Of a DNA stretch of 64,000 bases, positions 18,277 through 31,262 are shown piece after piece. The notes beneath the pieces were generated by a model, which was given only the letters and a program-made list of their open reading frames with translations, had not been told where the DNA came from and searched no databases. This DNA comes from Streptomyces sp. NBC_01471 (GTDB taxonomy: Bacteria > Actinomycetota > Actinomycetes > Streptomycetales > Streptomycetaceae), in assembly GCF_041438865.1 (NCBI RefSeq), contig NZ_CP109450.1:3079001-3143000 (forward strand), written 5' to 3'. The position numbers and the translations under genes are program-made. Position 1 is the stretch's first letter, and each line of letters begins with the position of its first letter.

Positions 18277-20172
18277 TCAGACCGCCCTCATCAGCAGGGT
18301 CGCGGCGACGAGGATCACTGCGCCGCCGAACATCGAGGCCGCGTAGGAGCGGGCGTAGCCGTTCTGCAGTTTGCGCAGCCGTCCCGAGAGCCCGCCGACC
18401 GAGGCGGCCGTGCCGTTGACGACGCCGTCCACCAGGGAGTGGTCGAGGTAGACCAGCGACCGGGTGAGGTGCTCGCCGCCGCGGACCAGGACCACGTGGT
18501 TGAAGTCGTCCTGGAGCAGGTCGCGCCGGGCGGCGCGGGTGAGCAGCGAGCCCTTGGGGGCCACCGCGGGCACGGGCTTGCGTCCGTAGACGAGCCAGGC
18601 GATGGCGACGCCGATCACCAGGACCACCATCGTCCCGGCGGTGACGGCGCCCGCGCTGACCGGTGAATTGCCCTCGGAGTGGCCGGTGATGGGCTCCAGC
18701 CAGTGCAGGAAGCGGTTGCCGATGCCGAAGAACGCGCCGGCGAACACCGAGCCGAAGGCCAGGATGATCATGGGGATGGTCATCGACCTGGGCGACTCGT
18801 GCGGGTGCGGCTCGTGGCCTTCCGCGTCCGGCACCCAGCGCTTCTCACCGAAGAACGTCATCAGCATGACCCGGGTCATGTAGAAGGCGGTGATGCCCGC
18901 GCCCAGCAGGGCCGCGCCGCCGAGGATCCAGCCCTCGGTGCCGCCCTTGGCGAAGGCCGCCTCGATGATCTTGTCCTTGGAGAAGAAACCGGAGAGGCCG
19001 GGGAAGCCGATGATCGCGAGGTAGCCGAGGCCGAAGGTCACGAAGGTCACCGGCATGTACTTCCGCAGGCCGCCGTACTTCCGCATGTCGACCTCGTCGT
19101 TCATGCCGTGCATGACGGAACCGGCGCCGAGGAAGAGCCCGGCCTTGAAGAAGCCGTGCGTGACGAGGTGCATGATCGCGAAGGCGTACCCGATGGGGCC
19201 GAGGCCCGCCGCCATGATCATGTAGCCGATCTGCGACATGGTCGAACCGGCGAGGGCCTTCTTGATGTCGTCCTTCGCGCAACCGACGATCGCCCCGAAG
19301 AGCAGCGTCACCGCGCCGACCACCACGACGGCCAGCTGCGCGGTGGGTGCGGCGTTGAAGATCGCCCCCGAGCGGGTGATGAGGTAGACGCCGGCGGTCA
19401 CCATCGTCGCCGCGTGGATCAGGGCCGAGACCGGGGTCGGGCCCTCCATCGCGTCGCCGAGCCAGGACTGGAGCGGCACCTGCGCCGACTTGCCGCAGGC
19501 GGCGAGCAGCAGCATCAGGCCGATCGCGGTGAGCTTGCCCTGCGACGCGCCGCCCACCGAGTGCAGCACCGGGCCGAAGGCGAAGGTGCCGAAGGTGGTG
19601 AACATCAGCATGATCGCGATCGACAGGCCCATGTCGCCGACGCGGTTGACGATGAAGGCCTTCTTGGCCGCCGTCGCCGCGCTGGGCTTGTGCTGCCAGA
19701 AGCCGATCAGCAGGTACGAGGCGAGGCCCACGCCCTCCCAGCCGACGTACAGCAGGAGGTAGTTGTCGGCGAGGACCAGCAGCAGCATCGCCGCGAGGAA
19801 GAGGTTCAGATAGCCGAAGAAGCGGCGGCGCCGCTCGTCGTGCTCCATGTAGCCGATCGAGTAGATGTGGATCAGCGTGCCCACACCGGAGATCAGCAGG
19901 ACGAACGTCATCGACAGCTGGTCGAGCTGGAAGGCGGCGTCGGCCTTGAAACCGGCCACCGGGATCCAGCTGAACAGGTGCTGGTGCAGGGTGCGTTGGT
20001 CCGCTCCCTTGCCCAGCATGTTCACGAAGAGGACGGCGGCCAGCACGAAGGACGCGGCCGCGAACAGCGTGCCGAGCCAGTGGCCGGCACGGTCGAGCCG
20101 CCGCCCACCGCAGAGCAGTACCGCCGCTCCGAGCAAAGGCGCTGCGATCAGCAGCGCAATCAGGTTCTCCAC
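18277..20172 (-). CDS. nuoL: NADH-quinone oxidoreductase subunit L
   Basis: A 631-residue subunit, the distal antiporter-like module of complex I with the long lateral helix. Motifs include [60 protein letters not shown] and [19 protein letters not shown]. The C-terminal amphipathic region (about 540-631) is hydrophilic, then hydrophobic, as expected for the connecting helix and last anchor. GTG start at 20172, 14 bases after the nuoK stop. Confidence 0.98.
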   Translation of the reverse strand: MENLIALLIAAPLLGAAVLLCGGRRLDRAGHWLGTLFAAASFVLAAVLFVNMLGKGADQRTLHQHLFSWIPVAGFKADAAFQLDQLSMTFVLLISGVGTLIHIYSIGYMEHDERRRRFFGYLNLFLAAMLLLVLADNYLLLYVGWEGVGLASYLLIGFWQHKPSAATAAKKAFIVNRVGDMGLSIAIMLMFTTFGTFAFGPVLHSVGGASQGKLTAIGLMLLLAACGKSAQVPLQSWLGDAMEGPTPVSALIHAATMVTAGVYLITRSGAIFNAAPTAQLAVVVVGAVTLLFGAIVGCAKDDIKKALAGSTMSQIGYMIMAAGLGPIGYAFAIMHLVTHGFFKAGLFLGAGSVMHGMNDEVDMRKYGGLRKYMPVTFVTFGLGYLAIIGFPGLSGFFSKDKIIEAAFAKGGTEGWILGGAALLGAGITAFYMTRVMLMTFFGEKRWVPDAEGHEPHPHESPRSMTIPMIILAFGSVFAGAFFGIGNRFLHWLEPITGHSEGNSPVSAGAVTAGTMVVLVIGVAIAWLVYGRKPVPAVAPKGSLLTRAARRDLLQDDFNHVVLVRGGEHLTRSLVYLDHSLVDGVVNGTAASVGGLSGRLRKLQNGYARSYAASMFGGAVILVAATLLMRAV

Positions 20173-20186
20173 TGTTCAGCGACCCC

Positions 20187-20486
20187 TTACAGCTTCATCA
20201 GGCTGGCGTCGTCGACCGAGGCCGAGTGGCGGGAACGGAAGAGCGACACGATGATCGCGAGCCCGACCACGACCTCCGCGGCGGCAACGACCATCGTGAA
20301 GAAGGCGATGATCTGGCCGTCCAGGTTTCCGTGCATACGGGAGAAGGCGACGAACGCGAGGTTGCAGGCGTTGAGCATCAGCTCCACGCACATGAAGACC
20401 ACAATGGCGTTCCGCCTGATCAGCACCCCGGCCGCGCCGATGGTGAACAACAGCGAGGCGAGATAGAGATAGTTGACCGGATTCAC
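20187..20486 (-). CDS. nuoK: NADH-quinone oxidoreductase subunit K
   Basis: A 99-residue protein with three membrane helices. The conserved membrane glutamates sit in [13 protein letters not shown] and [13 protein letters not shown]. It lies between the quinone module and the antiporter subunits in the complex. The GTG start overlaps the nuoJ stop (GTGA). The stop is TAA. Length is normal for the family. Confidence 0.98.
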   Translation of the reverse strand: MNPVNYLYLASLLFTIGAAGVLIRRNAIVVFMCVELMLNACNLAFVAFSRMHGNLDGQIIAFFTMVVAAAEVVVGLAIIVSLFRSRHSASVDDASLMKL

Positions 20487-21358
20487 TTCGCCTCCTCCTC
20501 TTCGCGGTCGAGCCGGTCGCGCTGGTCGCTGCCGGCCCGGTCACGGTCACCGGCGATCCCGGCGTCGTGGCCGTGTCCCGACGTGCGGCCGAGCCGCTCC
20601 TCGGAGCGCTGCTCCAGCGCCCTGAGATCCGCCATGGCCTCGCTCGACACATCGCGGATCTGTCCGCGCTGCCGCAGCGTCTGCATGACGGTGAGCTCCG
20701 ACGGGGTGCCGTCCGGGAGCAGTCCCGCGACGTCCACCGCGTTGTGCCGGGCGTAGACACCCGGGGCGGGCAGCGGCGGCAGCTGCTTGCTGCGGACGCG
20801 GTCCTCGGACATCTGCCGCTGGGTCCGCGCCTTCTCGGTGCGCTCCTGGTGGGTGAGCACCATCGCGCCGACCGCCGCCGTGATGAGCAGTGCGCCGGTG
20901 ATCTCGAAGGCGAAGACGTACTTGGTGAAGATGAGGGCGGCGAGGCCCTGCACATTGCCGTTGGCGTTGGCCTTGCCCAGGCCCGTGAAGCTCTTGAGCG
21001 AGGCGTTGGCGATGCCCGCGATCAGCAGGATGCCGAAGCCGAGCCCGCAGAGCACGGCCAGCCAGCGCTGCCCCTTGATGGTCTCCTTGAGCGAGTCGGC
21101 AGCGGTGACGCCGACCAGCATGACCACGAAGAGGAAGAGCATCATGATCGCGCCGGTGTAGACGACGATCTGGACGATGCCCAGGAAGTACGCCCCGTTG
21201 GCGAGGTAGAAGACCGCCAGGATGATCATGGTCCCGGCGAGGCTCAGCGCGCTGTGCACGGCACGCCGCATCAGTACGGTGGCGAGCGCGCCGATCACGG
21301 CGACCGTGCCCAGCACCCAGAACTGGAAGGCCTCACCGGTGGAGGTCAGGTAGTTCAC
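20483..21358 (-). CDS. nuoJ: NADH-quinone oxidoreductase subunit J
   Basis: A 291-residue membrane subunit. The N-terminal 170 residues hold five helices with the conserved [17 protein letters not shown] segment that forms the pi-bulge helix next to the quinone pathway. The remaining 120 residues are a hydrophilic, charged tail ending in DREEEEAK, long compared with the roughly 170-185 residues of enterobacterial NuoJ. The GTG start at 21358 overlaps the nuoI stop by four bases; a longer upstream reading frame is not coding. Confidence 0.97.
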   Translation of the reverse strand: MNYLTSTGEAFQFWVLGTVAVIGALATVLMRRAVHSALSLAGTMIILAVFYLANGAYFLGIVQIVVYTGAIMMLFLFVVMLVGVTAADSLKETIKGQRWLAVLCGLGFGILLIAGIANASLKSFTGLGKANANGNVQGLAALIFTKYVFAFEITGALLITAAVGAMVLTHQERTEKARTQRQMSEDRVRSKQLPPLPAPGVYARHNAVDVAGLLPDGTPSELTVMQTLRQRGQIRDVSSEAMADLRALEQRSEERLGRTSGHGHDAGIAGDRDRAGSDQRDRLDREEEEAK

Positions 21359-22017
21359 GCCTGTGCCCCCTCGTTCGGCTCCCCGCCCGCGGCGGCCGGC
21401 TGCCCGGCCGTCTCGCCCTTGGAGACCGCGGTCTGGCGGACCGTGCCGGGAGCGGCCTCGCTCACCAGGCCCCGGTAGTAGTCCTGTTCGTCGGTGCCCG
21501 GGAAGATCGAGTGCGGCGAGTCGACCATGCCCTCGTCCAGACCGGCGAGCAGCTGCTCCTTGGTGTAGATCAGGTTGGCGCGGCTGCTGTCGGCGAGCTC
21601 GAACTCGTTGGTCATCGTCAGCGCCCGGGTGGGGCAGGCCTCGATGCAGAGTCCGCACAGGATGCAGCGGGCGTAATTGATCTGGTAGACGCGTCCGTAC
21701 CGCTCGCCCGGGGAGTAGCGCTCCTCCTCGGTGTTGTCCGCGCCCTCCACGTAGATCGCGTCCGCCGGACAGGCCCAGGCGCACAGCTCGCACCCGATGC
21801 ACTTCTCCAGCCCGTCCGGATGCCGGTTGAGCTGGTGCCGCCCGTGGAAGCGCGGCGCCGTCGTCTTCTCCTGCTCCGGGTACTGCTCGGTGAGCCGCTT
21901 CTTGAACATGGCCTTGAAGGTCACGCCGAAGCCGGCCACCGGGTTCTGCCACGGAGCCTTGTCCTTAGGGGTTTCGTCCCCGGAAGCCCCGGAATCCCCA
22001 GTCGAGCGGTCAGGCAT
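21355..22017 (-). CDS. nuoI: NADH-quinone oxidoreductase subunit I
   Basis: A 220-residue peripheral-arm subunit carrying two 4Fe-4S clusters (N6a and N6b). The eight ligands are in [12 protein letters not shown] and [15 protein letters not shown] 22017 is preceded by AAGGAGGCTGACG, which favours it over the GTG seven codons upstream. The N-terminus has about 25 extra charged residues and the C-terminus an Ala/Gly-rich tail. The start lies within the end of nuoH (8-base overlap). Confidence 0.98.
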   Translation of the reverse strand: MPDRSTGDSGASGDETPKDKAPWQNPVAGFGVTFKAMFKKRLTEQYPEQEKTTAPRFHGRHQLNRHPDGLEKCIGCELCAWACPADAIYVEGADNTEEERYSPGERYGRVYQINYARCILCGLCIEACPTRALTMTNEFELADSSRANLIYTKEQLLAGLDEGMVDSPHSIFPGTDEQDYYRGLVSEAAPGTVRQTAVSKGETAGQPAAAGGEPNEGAQA

Positions 22018-23380
22018 CGTCAGCCTCCTTTCCGTCACTCACAGTGTCCACGCCGCCACTGACAATCAGCTCCCGCTCGGTGCGCGAGCGCCGCCGGGGT
22101 ACCGGTGGAAGGGTCTGTCCCGGCAGTGGCGGTACGGGGTAGCCGCCCGCCATCGGGTCGAAGGCAGGCCCCGGGCCCGCGGCTTCCTCGGCGGCCCGCT
22201 CCTGCTTCTCCCGCTTGTCGCGGAAGATGTCGTAGACGAAGGAGAGCAGCAGGATCGCGATGACGGCCCCCGCTCCGTAGAGCACGATCCGGGAGTAGTC
22301 GTAGTTGTCGTTGCGCAGCGCCCGTACGGTCGCCACCAGCATCAGCCAGACCACGGAGACCGGGATGAGGACCTTCCAGCCGAGCTTCATCAACTGGTCG
22401 TAGCGCACACGCGGAAGCGTGCCGCGCAGCCAGATGAAGAAGAAGAGGAGGAGCTGGACCTTGATGACGAACCAGAGCATCGGCCACCAGCCGTGGTTCG
22501 CGCCCTCCCAGAAGGTCGAGATCGGCCACGGGGCCCGCCAGCCGCCCAGGAAGAGCGTCGCGGAGACCGCCGAAACGGTGACCATGTTGACGTACTCGGC
22601 GAGCATGAACATCGCGAACTTGATGGACGAGTACTCGGTGTTGAACCCGCCGACCAGGTCGCCCTCGGACTCCGGCATGTCGAACGGGGCGCGGTTGGTC
22701 TCACCGATCATCGTGACGATGTAGATGATGAAGGAGACCGGCAGCAGCACGATGAACCAGCGGTCCTTCTGCGCGTCCACGATCGCCGAGGTCGACATCG
22801 ACCCCGAGTAGAGGAAGACGGAGGCGAAGGCGGCGCCCATCGCGATCTCGTAGCTGATCATCTGCGCGCAGGAGCGGAGGCCGCCGAGCAGCGGGTACGT
22901 CGACCCGGACGACCAGCCCGCGAGGACGATGCCGTAGATGCCGACGGAGGCGACCGCGAGGATGTAGAGCATCGCGATCGGCAGGTCGGTGAGCTGCATC
23001 GTCGTACGGTGACCGAAGATCGACACCTCGTTGCCCGAGGGGCCGAAGGGGATCACCGCGATCGCCATGAAGGCGGGCACCGCGGCGACGACCGGCGCGA
23101 GCACGTAGACGAACTTGTCCGCGCGCTTGACGATCACATCTTCCTTCAGCATCAGCTTCATGCCGTCGGCGAGCGACTGGAGCATGCCCCAGGGGCCGTG
23201 CCGGTTGGGGCCGATGCGCAGCTGCATCCAGGCGACGACCTTGCGCTCCCACACGATGGAGAAGAGCACGGTGATCATCAGGAAGGCGAAGCAGAAGACG
23301 GCCTTGATGACAACCAGCCACCAGGGGTCCCGTCCGAACATCGACAGGTCCTCGGTCGCTGCGAGGTAGTAGTTCGTCAC
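22010..23380 (-). CDS. nuoH: NADH-quinone oxidoreductase subunit H
   Basis: A 456-residue membrane subunit at the junction with the peripheral arm that forms much of the quinone-binding chamber. Eight or so helices are visible, with the motifs [21 protein letters not shown] and [22 protein letters not shown] that line the quinone site. A C-terminal hydrophilic extension of about 60 residues (rich in Pro, Arg and Glu) is absent from the 325-residue E. coli protein. GTG start overlaps the nuoG stop (GTGA). Confidence 0.98.
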   Translation of the reverse strand: MTNYYLAATEDLSMFGRDPWWLVVIKAVFCFAFLMITVLFSIVWERKVVAWMQLRIGPNRHGPWGMLQSLADGMKLMLKEDVIVKRADKFVYVLAPVVAAVPAFMAIAVIPFGPSGNEVSIFGHRTTMQLTDLPIAMLYILAVASVGIYGIVLAGWSSGSTYPLLGGLRSCAQMISYEIAMGAAFASVFLYSGSMSTSAIVDAQKDRWFIVLLPVSFIIYIVTMIGETNRAPFDMPESEGDLVGGFNTEYSSIKFAMFMLAEYVNMVTVSAVSATLFLGGWRAPWPISTFWEGANHGWWPMLWFVIKVQLLLFFFIWLRGTLPRVRYDQLMKLGWKVLIPVSVVWLMLVATVRALRNDNYDYSRIVLYGAGAVIAILLLSFVYDIFRDKREKQERAAEEAAGPGPAFDPMAGGYPVPPLPGQTLPPVPRRRSRTERELIVSGGVDTVSDGKEADDA

Positions 23381-25922
23381 GCCTCCACCTCCGTCGTGGC
23401 CGCGGGTGCGGCGGGTGCGGCTGGTGCGGCTGGTGCGGCGGAGATCCTCACCAGCTCGCCGGGGCGGGCGCCGGTGTCGCGCAGGACACCGCCGCCCGTC
23501 GAGTTCAGCGGGAGCCAGACCACCCGGTCGGGCATCGCGGTGACCTGGAGCGGCAGCCGCACGTCGCCCGCGGGCCCGGTGACGGCGAGGACGTCGCCGT
23601 CCTTGACGCCGGTCTCCTCGGCGGTCGCCGACGACAGCCGGGCGACCGCCGCGTGCCGGGTGCCGGCCAGCGCGTCGTCGCCCTGTTGCAGCAGCCCCTG
23701 GTCGAGCAGCAGCCGGTGGCCCGCGAGTACGGCCTCGCCCTCGGAGGGGCGGGGCAGTGCCTCGGCCGTGCCGGCCGGGCCGCCCGCGTGCTGCCCGGTC
23801 CAGGCGCCGAGCCGGTCCATCTCGTTGCGTACGGACGTGATGTCCGGCAGCGCGAAGTGGACGTCGAGTGCGTCGGCGAGCATGTGCAGCACCCGCGAGT
23901 CGGCCGGGGCCAGGGTGCGCGTCATCTGCTCGGGCTTGAGCGACGCCTCGAAGAGCCGTGCCCTGCCCTCCCAGTTGAGGAAGGTGCCCGCCTTCTCGGC
24001 GGCGGCGGCCACCGGGAGGACCACGTCGGCGCGGTCGGTGACCGCGCCGGGCCGGAGTTCGAGCGAGACCAGGAAGCCGACCTTGTCGAGCGCCTCCTCG
24101 GCGCGCGCCGGGTCGGGGAGGTCCGCGGTCTCGACGCCCGCGACGAGCAGCGCGCCCAGTTCGCCGGTGGCGGCCGCTTCGAGGATCTGTCCGGTGTCCC
24201 GGCCGAAGCGGTGCGGGAGTTCGCGTACGCCCCAGACCGCGGCCACCTCCTCGCGGGCCCGCGGATCGGTGGCGGGGCGGCCGCCGGGCAGCAGCGCGGG
24301 GATCGCGCCCGCCTCGACGGCGCCGCGCTCCCCGGCCCTGCGGGGCACCCACACCAGGGCGGCGCCGGTGGCGGCCGCGGTGCGGACGGCGGCGGTGAGC
24401 GCGCCGGGTACGGCAGCGAGCCGTTCGCCGACGAGGATCACCGCGCCGTCCTCGCGGAGGGCTTCGGCGGCCTGCTGCCCTTCGGCGTCCAGGCCGACCC
24501 CGCCCGCGATGGCGTCCAGCCACTCGGTCTCGGTGCCGGGTGCGGCGGACAGCAGTGTGCCGCCCGCCTTCGCCAGGCCGCGGGTGACGTGGGTGGCGAG
24601 GGAGAAGGTGCGCTGCCCGTGCGTGCGGTGCGCCTTGCGCAGCCGCAGGAAGACGCCGGGGGCCTCCTCCTCGGACTCGAATCCGGCGAGCAGGACGGCC
24701 GGGGCCTGCTCAAGGGAGGTGTTGGTGACTCCCGTGCCGTCGAGGTCCTTGCCGCGTCCGGCGACGCGGGCGGCCAGGAAGTCGGCCTCCTCGGCGGAGT
24801 GCACCCGGGCGCGGAAGTCGACGTCGTTGGTGCCGAGGGCGACGCGCGCGAACTTGGCGTAGGCGTACGCGTCCTCGACGGTGAGGCGGCCGCCGGTCAG
24901 CACACCGGCCCGGCCGCGCGCCGCGGCGAGACCGTTCGCGGCCCGCTCCAGCGCCTCCGGCCAGCTGGCCGGTTCCAGGACACCGTCCTCGTTCCGTACG
25001 AGCGGGGTGGTGAGCCGGTCCGGGCGCTGCGCGTAGCGGAAGCCGAAGCGGCCCTTGTCGCAGAGCCACTCCTCGTTGACCTCGGGGTCGTTGGCGGCGA
25101 GCCGCCGCATGACCTTGCCGCGCCGGTGGTCGGTGCGGGTCGCGCAGCCGCCCGCGCAGTGTTCGCACACCGAAGGCGACGACACCAGGTCGAAGGGGCG
25201 GGACCGGAACCGGTAGGCCGCCGATGTGAGTGCGCCGACCGGGCAGATCTGGATGGTGTTGCCGGAGAAGTACGACTCGAACGGGTCGCCCTCGCCGGTG
25301 CCGACCTGCTGGAGCGCGCCACGCTCGATCAGCTCGATCATCGGGTCGCCGGCGATCTGGTTGGAGAAGCGGGTGCAGCGGGCGCAGAGCACGCACCGCT
25401 CGCGGTCGAGCAGCACCTGTGTGGAGATCGGTACGGGCTTCTCGAAGGTCCGCTTCCTGCCGTCGAACCGGGAGTCGGAGTTGCCGTGCGACATCGCCTG
25501 GTTCTGCAGGGGGCATTCGCCGCCCTTGTCGCAGACCGGGCAGTCCAGCGGGTGGTTGATGAGGAGCAGCTCCATCACACCGTGCTGGGCCTTCTCGGCG
25601 ACCGGCGAGGTCAGCTGCGACTTGACGACCATGCCGTCGGTGCAGGTGATGGTGCAGGAGGCCATCGGCTTGCGCTGGCCCTCGACCTCGACGATGCACT
25701 GGCGGCAGGCGCCCGCGGGGTCGAGGAGCGGGTGGTCGCAGAAGCGCGGGATCTCGATGCCGAGCTGTTCGGCGGCGCGGATGACCAGGGTCCCCTTCGG
25801 GACGGAGATCGCGATGCCGTCGATGGTCAGCGACACCAGGTCCTCGGGCGGGACCGCCGCCTCGCCGCCCCCGGAGGGAGCGCGTTCGCCCGTGGCGGAG
25901 CCACTGTCAGGCTGAAGTACTG

Positions 25923-25926
<4 letters not shown>
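23377..25926 (-). CDS. nuoG: NADH-quinone oxidoreductase subunit G
   Basis: An 849-residue iron-sulfur subunit of the NADH-dehydrogenase module. The N-terminal ferredoxin-like domain has cysteines in [15 protein letters not shown] and a later C (2Fe-2S, N1b). The [14 protein letters not shown] motif binds N5, the CVLCARC and CPVG cysteines bind N4, and a molybdopterin-oxidoreductase-like domain follows with the CEHCAGGC cluster motif (N7-type). The C-terminus ends in a short Ala-Ala-Pro repeat encoded by tandem nonamers (about 23403-23440). ATG start overlaps the nuoF stop (ATGA). Confidence 0.98.
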
Positions 25927-27307
<1,381 letters not shown>

Positions 27308-27308
<1 letters not shown>

Positions 27309-28177
27309 CACTCCCCCTCCTCGGCCACGGGGCCTGCCGGGTTCTCCGGGTCGGAGGCCGAGGTCTGCTGCGGTGCGTCGTGCGAGCTGAGGTGCTCGGA
27401 GCCGGGCTGGGGCGGGGCCTTGGGCGACCCGCCGCGCGGGGACACCACGCGCGGCTGCGGCGCCTCCCCCTTCGCGAGCCGCAGGCCCACCAGGGACGCG
27501 TGCCCGGCGCCGCCGGTCGACTCGACCGCCCCGTCCCGCTCGTCGGGGAAGCCGGCCAGGATCCGGGAGGTCTCCTGGTAGGTGCAGAGCGGCGCGCCCC
27601 GGGTCGGGGTGACCTGCTGTCCGTCCCGGAGGTCGTCGACGAGCCGCTTCGCGGACTCGACGGTCTGGTTGTCGAAGAACTCCCAGTTGACCATCAGGAC
27701 CGGCGCGAAGTCGCAGGCCGCGTTGCACTCGATGTGCTCCAGCGTGACCTTGCCGTCCTCGGTGGTCTCGCCGTCGCCGACGTCGAGGTGCTCGCGGAGC
27801 GCGGAGTAGATGGCGTCGCCGCCCATCACCGCGCAGAGCGTGTTGGTGCAGACGCCCACCTGGTAGTCGCCGCTCGGCTTGCGCCGGTACATCGAGTAGA
27901 AGGTGGAGACCGCGGTGACCTCGGCGGTGGTCAGGTCCAGCGCCTCCGCGCAGAACCGGACGCCGGTCCGGGTGACGTACCCCTCCTCGGCCTGTACCAG
28001 GTGCAGCAGCGGGAGCAGCGCGGACCTGCTGCCCGGGTAGCGGGCGATGATCTCCTTGGCGTCCGCGTCGAGCCTGGCGCGTACGTCGGCCGGGTAATCG
28101 GGGGCGGGGAGCTGGGGCATGCCCAGACTCGTCGGGGCGGTCGTTGCCGCCGGAGCCGCCGCATGAGCTTCCGTCAT
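27308..28177 (-). CDS. nuoE: NADH-quinone oxidoreductase subunit E
   Basis: A 289-residue subunit with the thioredoxin-like fold that carries 2Fe-2S cluster N1a; the cysteines are in CTNTLC and CNAAC. The family core ends near residue 195. The final 90 residues or so are a low-complexity tail rich in Pro, Ser, Gly and Glu, well beyond the 166 residues of the E. coli protein. ATG start overlaps the nuoD stop (ATGA). Confidence 0.97.
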
Positions 28178-29517
28178 CGGTCGACGCCTCCCATCACGGG
28201 GTCGATGGACGCGACGGCCACGATGACGTCGGCGACCTGGCCGCCCTCGCACATCGCCGCCATCGCCTGGAGATTGGTGAAGGACGGGTCGCGGAAGTGG
28301 ACCCGGTACGGGCGGGTGCCGCCGTCCGAGACCATGTGGACGCCGAGTTCGCCCTTGGGCGACTCGACGGCGGTGTACGCCTGTCCGGCCGGGACCCGGA
28401 AGCCCTCGGTCACCAGCTTGAAGTGGTGGATCAGGGCCTCCATGGAGGTGCCCATGATGTTCTTGATGTGGTCGAGCGAGTTGCCGAGTCCGTCCGGGCC
28501 GAGCGCGAGCTGCGCGGGCCAGGCGATCTTCTTGTCGGCGACCATGACCGGGCCCGGCTCCAGCCGGTCCAGGCACTGCTCGACGATCCGCAGCGACTGG
28601 CGCATCTCTTCGAGGCGGACCAGGAAGCGGCCGTACGAGTCGCAGGTGTCGGCGGTCGGCACGTCGAACTCGTAGTTCTCGTAGCCGCAGTACGGGTCGG
28701 ACTTGCGCAGGTCGTGCGGGAGGCCCGCGGAGCGCAGGATCGGACCCGTAGCGCCGAGCGCCATGCAGCCGGCCAGGTCGAGATAGCCGACGTTCTGCAT
28801 GCGCGCCTTGAAGATCGGGTTGCCGGTGGCGAGTTTGTCGTACTCCGGCAGGTTCTTGCGCATCGTCTTGAGGAACTCGCGCAGCTGGTCCACGGCGCCG
28901 GGCGGCAGGTCCTGGGCCAGTCCGCCGGGCCGGACGAACGCGTGGTTCATCCGCAGTCCGGTGATCAGCTCGAAGATGTCGAGGACGAGTTCACGGTCCC
29001 GGAAGCCGTAGATCATGATCGTCGTCGCGCCCAGCTCCATGCCGCCGGTGGCGATGGCCACCAGGTGCGAGGAGAGCCGGTTGAGCTCCATCAGGAGGAC
29101 CCGGATCACCGAGACGCGGTCGGGGATCTGCTCCTCGATGCCGAGCAGCTTCTCGACGCCCAGGCAGTACGCCGTCTCGTTGAAGAACGGCGTCAGGTAG
29201 TCCATGCGCGTGACGAACGTGGTGCCCTGGGTCCAGGTCCGGTATTCGAGGTTCTTCTCGATACCGGTGTGCAGGTAGCCGATGCCGCAGCGGGCCTCGG
29301 TGACGGTCTCGCCGTCGATCTCCAGGATGAGCCGGAGCACTCCGTGGGTGGACGGGTGCTGCGGACCCATGTTGACGACGATGCGCTCGTCGTCGGCCTT
29401 GGCCGCGGACTGGACGACCTCGTCCCAGTCGCCGCCGGTGACTGTATATACAGTCCCCTCGGTCGTCTCGCGGGCCGAGGCGGCCGAGGCGCGGGGAGCT
29501 TCGCTGGAAGTGGTCAT
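28174..29517 (-). CDS. nuoD: NADH-quinone oxidoreductase subunit D
   Basis: A 447-residue 49-kDa-type subunit that, with NuoB, forms the quinone-reducing site. The quinone-contacting histidine is in [11 protein letters not shown], and the conserved tyrosine region is present. The first 40 residues are a nonconserved leader; inside it the codons for TVYTV form the AT-rich 14-bp palindrome at 29441-29454. ATG 29517 overlaps the nuoC stop by one base (TGATG). Confidence 0.98.
   Translation of the reverse strand: MTTSSEAPRASAASARETTEGTVYTVTGGDWDEVVQSAAKADDERIVVNMGPQHPSTHGVLRLILEIDGETVTEARCGIGYLHTGIEKNLEYRTWTQGTTFVTRMDYLTPFFNETAYCLGVEKLLGIEEQIPDRVSVIRVLLMELNRLSSHLVAIATGGMELGATTIMIYGFRDRELVLDIFELITGLRMNHAFVRPGGLAQDLPPGAVDQLREFLKTMRKNLPEYDKLATGNPIFKARMQNVGYLDLAGCMALGATGPILRSAGLPHDLRKSDPYCGYENYEFDVPTADTCDSYGRFLVRLEEMRQSLRIVEQCLDRLEPGPVMVADKKIAWPAQLALGPDGLGNSLDHIKNIMGTSMEALIHHFKLVTEGFRVPAGQAYTAVESPKGELGVHMVSDGGTRPYRVHFRDPSFTNLQAMAAMCEGGQVADVIVAVASIDPVMGGVDR
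29441..29454. promoter_or_regulatory. Perfect 14-bp palindrome inside nuoD
   Basis: ACTGTATATACAGT is completely self-complementary and only 29% GC in a region near 70%. It lies 20-25 codons into nuoD and uses four codons that are rare in Streptomyces. It looks like a repressor site (GntR-like symmetry), but no protein can be assigned. Confidence 0.35.
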
Positions 29518-30239
29518 CAGGTGTACGACCTCCGCTGGTCCGGAGCAGGGATCTGGGCGCCCTTGTACTCGATGGCGATCCCGCCCAGGGGGTAGTCCTT
29601 GCGCTGCGGGAAGCCCTGCCAGTCGTCCGGCATCATGATCCGGGTGAGGGCCGGGTGGCCGTCGAAGATCAGGCCGAAGAAGTCGTAGACCTCGCGCTCG
29701 TGCCAGTCGTTCGTCGGATAGACCTCGACCAGCGACGGGATGTGCGGGTCCGCGTCCGGCGTGCCGACCTCCAGCCGGATCAGCCGGCCGTGGGTGATCG
29801 AGCGCAGGTGGTAGACGGCGTGGAGTTCGCGGCCCTTGTCGCCGGGGAAGTGCACGGCGCTGACGCCGGTGCACAGCTCGAAGCGCAGGGCCGGGTCGTC
29901 GCGCAGCGTCCTCGCCACGGTCAGCAGGTGCTCGCGGTCGATGTGGAAGGTGAGTTCGTCCCGGTCGACGACCGTCTTCTCGATGGCGTTCTCCGGGACG
30001 AGCCCCTGCTCCTCCAGCGCGCCCTCCAGCTCGTCGGCGACCTCGTCGAACCAGCCGCCGTAGGGGCGGTTCGTGGCGCCGGGCAGGGCCACGGTCCGTA
30101 CGAGACCGCCGTATCCGCTGGTGTCCCCGCCGTTCCGGGCGCCGAACATCCCCTTGCGTACGCCGATGACCTCACCGGCTTCGCCGCGCGGGGCGGGCGC
30201 CGCGCCGTTCTCTGCGCGCTGTTCTTCGTCGCCGCTCAC
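29517..30239 (-). CDS. nuoC: NADH-quinone oxidoreductase subunit C
   Basis: A 240-residue 30-kDa-type subunit of the connecting module. The family signature [22 protein letters not shown] is at about residues 178-200. The N-terminal 60 residues are a Gly/Ala/Arg-rich extension. GTG 30239 overlaps the nuoB stop (GTGA), and the longer upstream frame is nuoB in another register. NuoC and NuoD are separate here, unlike the fused form of enterobacteria. Confidence 0.97.
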   Translation of the reverse strand: MSGDEEQRAENGAAPAPRGEAGEVIGVRKGMFGARNGGDTSGYGGLVRTVALPGATNRPYGGWFDEVADELEGALEEQGLVPENAIEKTVVDRDELTFHIDREHLLTVARTLRDDPALRFELCTGVSAVHFPGDKGRELHAVYHLRSITHGRLIRLEVGTPDADPHIPSLVEVYPTNDWHEREVYDFFGLIFDGHPALTRIMMPDDWQGFPQRKDYPLGGIAIEYKGAQIPAPDQRRSYT

Positions 30240-30790
30240 CGCAGCAGCCCCTTCATCTCGATCGTCGGGAGCGCCTTGAGGGCCGCCTCCTCCGCCTCGC
30301 GGGCCGCTTCGACCTGATTGACCCCGAGCTTGGAGCCCTGGATCTTCTGGTGGAGCTTGAGGATGGCGTCCATCAGCATCTCGGGACGCGGCGGGCAACC
30401 GGGCAAATAGATATCAACCGGGACGATATGATCTACACCCTGAACAATTGCGTAATTGTTGAACATACCGCCTGAAGACGCGCAAACCCCCATGGAAATG
30501 ACCCACTTGGGGTTGGGCATCTGGTCGTAGACCTGCCGCAGGACGGGCGCCATCTTCTGGCTCACCCGCCCTGCCACGATCATCAGGTCCGCCTGCCGCG
30601 GCGAACCGCGGAAGACCTCCATGCCGAACCGCGCGAGGTCGTAGCGGCCCGCACCCGTCGTCATCATCTCGATGGCGCAACAGGCGAGGCCGAAGGTGGC
30701 CGGGAAGACGGAGGACTTCCGCACCCAGCCGGCGGCCTGTTCGACGGTGGTCAGCAGAAATCCGCTCGGCAGCTTCTCTTCGAGTCCCAT
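30236..30790 (-). CDS. nuoB: NADH-quinone oxidoreductase subunit B
   Basis: A 184-residue subunit carrying cluster N2, the last iron-sulfur centre before quinone. The four ligands are the paired cysteines in LACCAIEM plus those in GVCASSGG and LPGCPPRPE. Codons for residues about 107-130 form a striking AT-rich, rare-codon patch (30401-30475) that contains a perfect dyad. ATG start, 18 bases after the nuoA stop. Confidence 0.98.
   Translation of the reverse strand: MGLEEKLPSGFLLTTVEQAAGWVRKSSVFPATFGLACCAIEMMTTGAGRYDLARFGMEVFRGSPRQADLMIVAGRVSQKMAPVLRQVYDQMPNPKWVISMGVCASSGGMFNNYAIVQGVDHIVPVDIYLPGCPPRPEMLMDAILKLHQKIQGSKLGVNQVEAAREAEEAALKALPTIEMKGLLR
30443..30460. repeat. Dyad within an AT-rich patch of nuoB
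   Basis: AACAATT and AATTGTT flank GCGT, a perfect 7-4-7 inverted repeat. The surrounding 75 bases (30401-30475) are roughly half A/T and encode conserved residues with codons such as AAT, ATT, GTT, GTA, TAT and TTG. Confidence 0.4.
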
Positions 30791-30808
30791 GGTGTGCTCC
30801 TCAGCCCC

Positions 30809-31168
30809 TCAGTCCCATTCCAGACCGCCGCGCCGCCACACATACGCGTAGGCGACGAAGACGGTGAGCACGAAGAGCAGCATCTCGACGAGCCCGAAAA
30901 GCCCCAGGGAGTCGAAGGTGACCGCCCAGGGGTAGAGGAAGACGATCTCGATGTCGAAGACGATGAAAAGCATCGCCGTCAGGTAGTACTTGATGGGGAA
31001 ACGGCCGCCTCCGGCCGGCGTGGGTGTCGGTTCGATACCGCACTCGTACGCCTCGAGCTTCGCCCGGTTGTAGCGCTTGGGACCGATAAGCGTGGCCATG
31101 ACCACGGAGAAGATCGCAAACCCTGCCCCGAGGGCGCCGAGCACGAGGATGGGCGCGTAGGCATTCAC
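30809..31168 (-). CDS. nuoA: NADH-quinone oxidoreductase subunit A
   Basis: A 119-residue subunit with three membrane helices and the conserved YECGIEPTPTPAGGGRFPIKYYLTAMLFIVFDIE loop-helix region (about 41-74) that links to the peripheral arm. First gene of the operon. GTG 31168 follows a GGAGCGAGGAG purine-rich site; an in-frame ATG 14 codons upstream lacks support. Expression is likely under Rex control through the site at 31263-31280. Confidence 0.97.
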   Translation of the reverse strand: MNAYAPILVLGALGAGFAIFSVVMATLIGPKRYNRAKLEAYECGIEPTPTPAGGGRFPIKYYLTAMLFIVFDIEIVFLYPWAVTFDSLGLFGLVEMLLFVLTVFVAYAYVWRRGGLEWD

Positions 31169-31262
31169 GCTCCTCGCTCCTTCCAGTCGTCCTTGACCGT
31201 TGGACCGCATCGGGCCGGCTCATCCGCCTCGCTCCCCCGCCGTCCTGACGAAGATCGCGAAT

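Noticed and set aside
29441..29454. LexA/SOS box reading of the nuoD palindrome
   Set aside because: The E. coli-like form needs CTG-N10-CAG; here the spacing is six, and actinobacterial SOS boxes (CGAAC-N4-GTTCG) look different.
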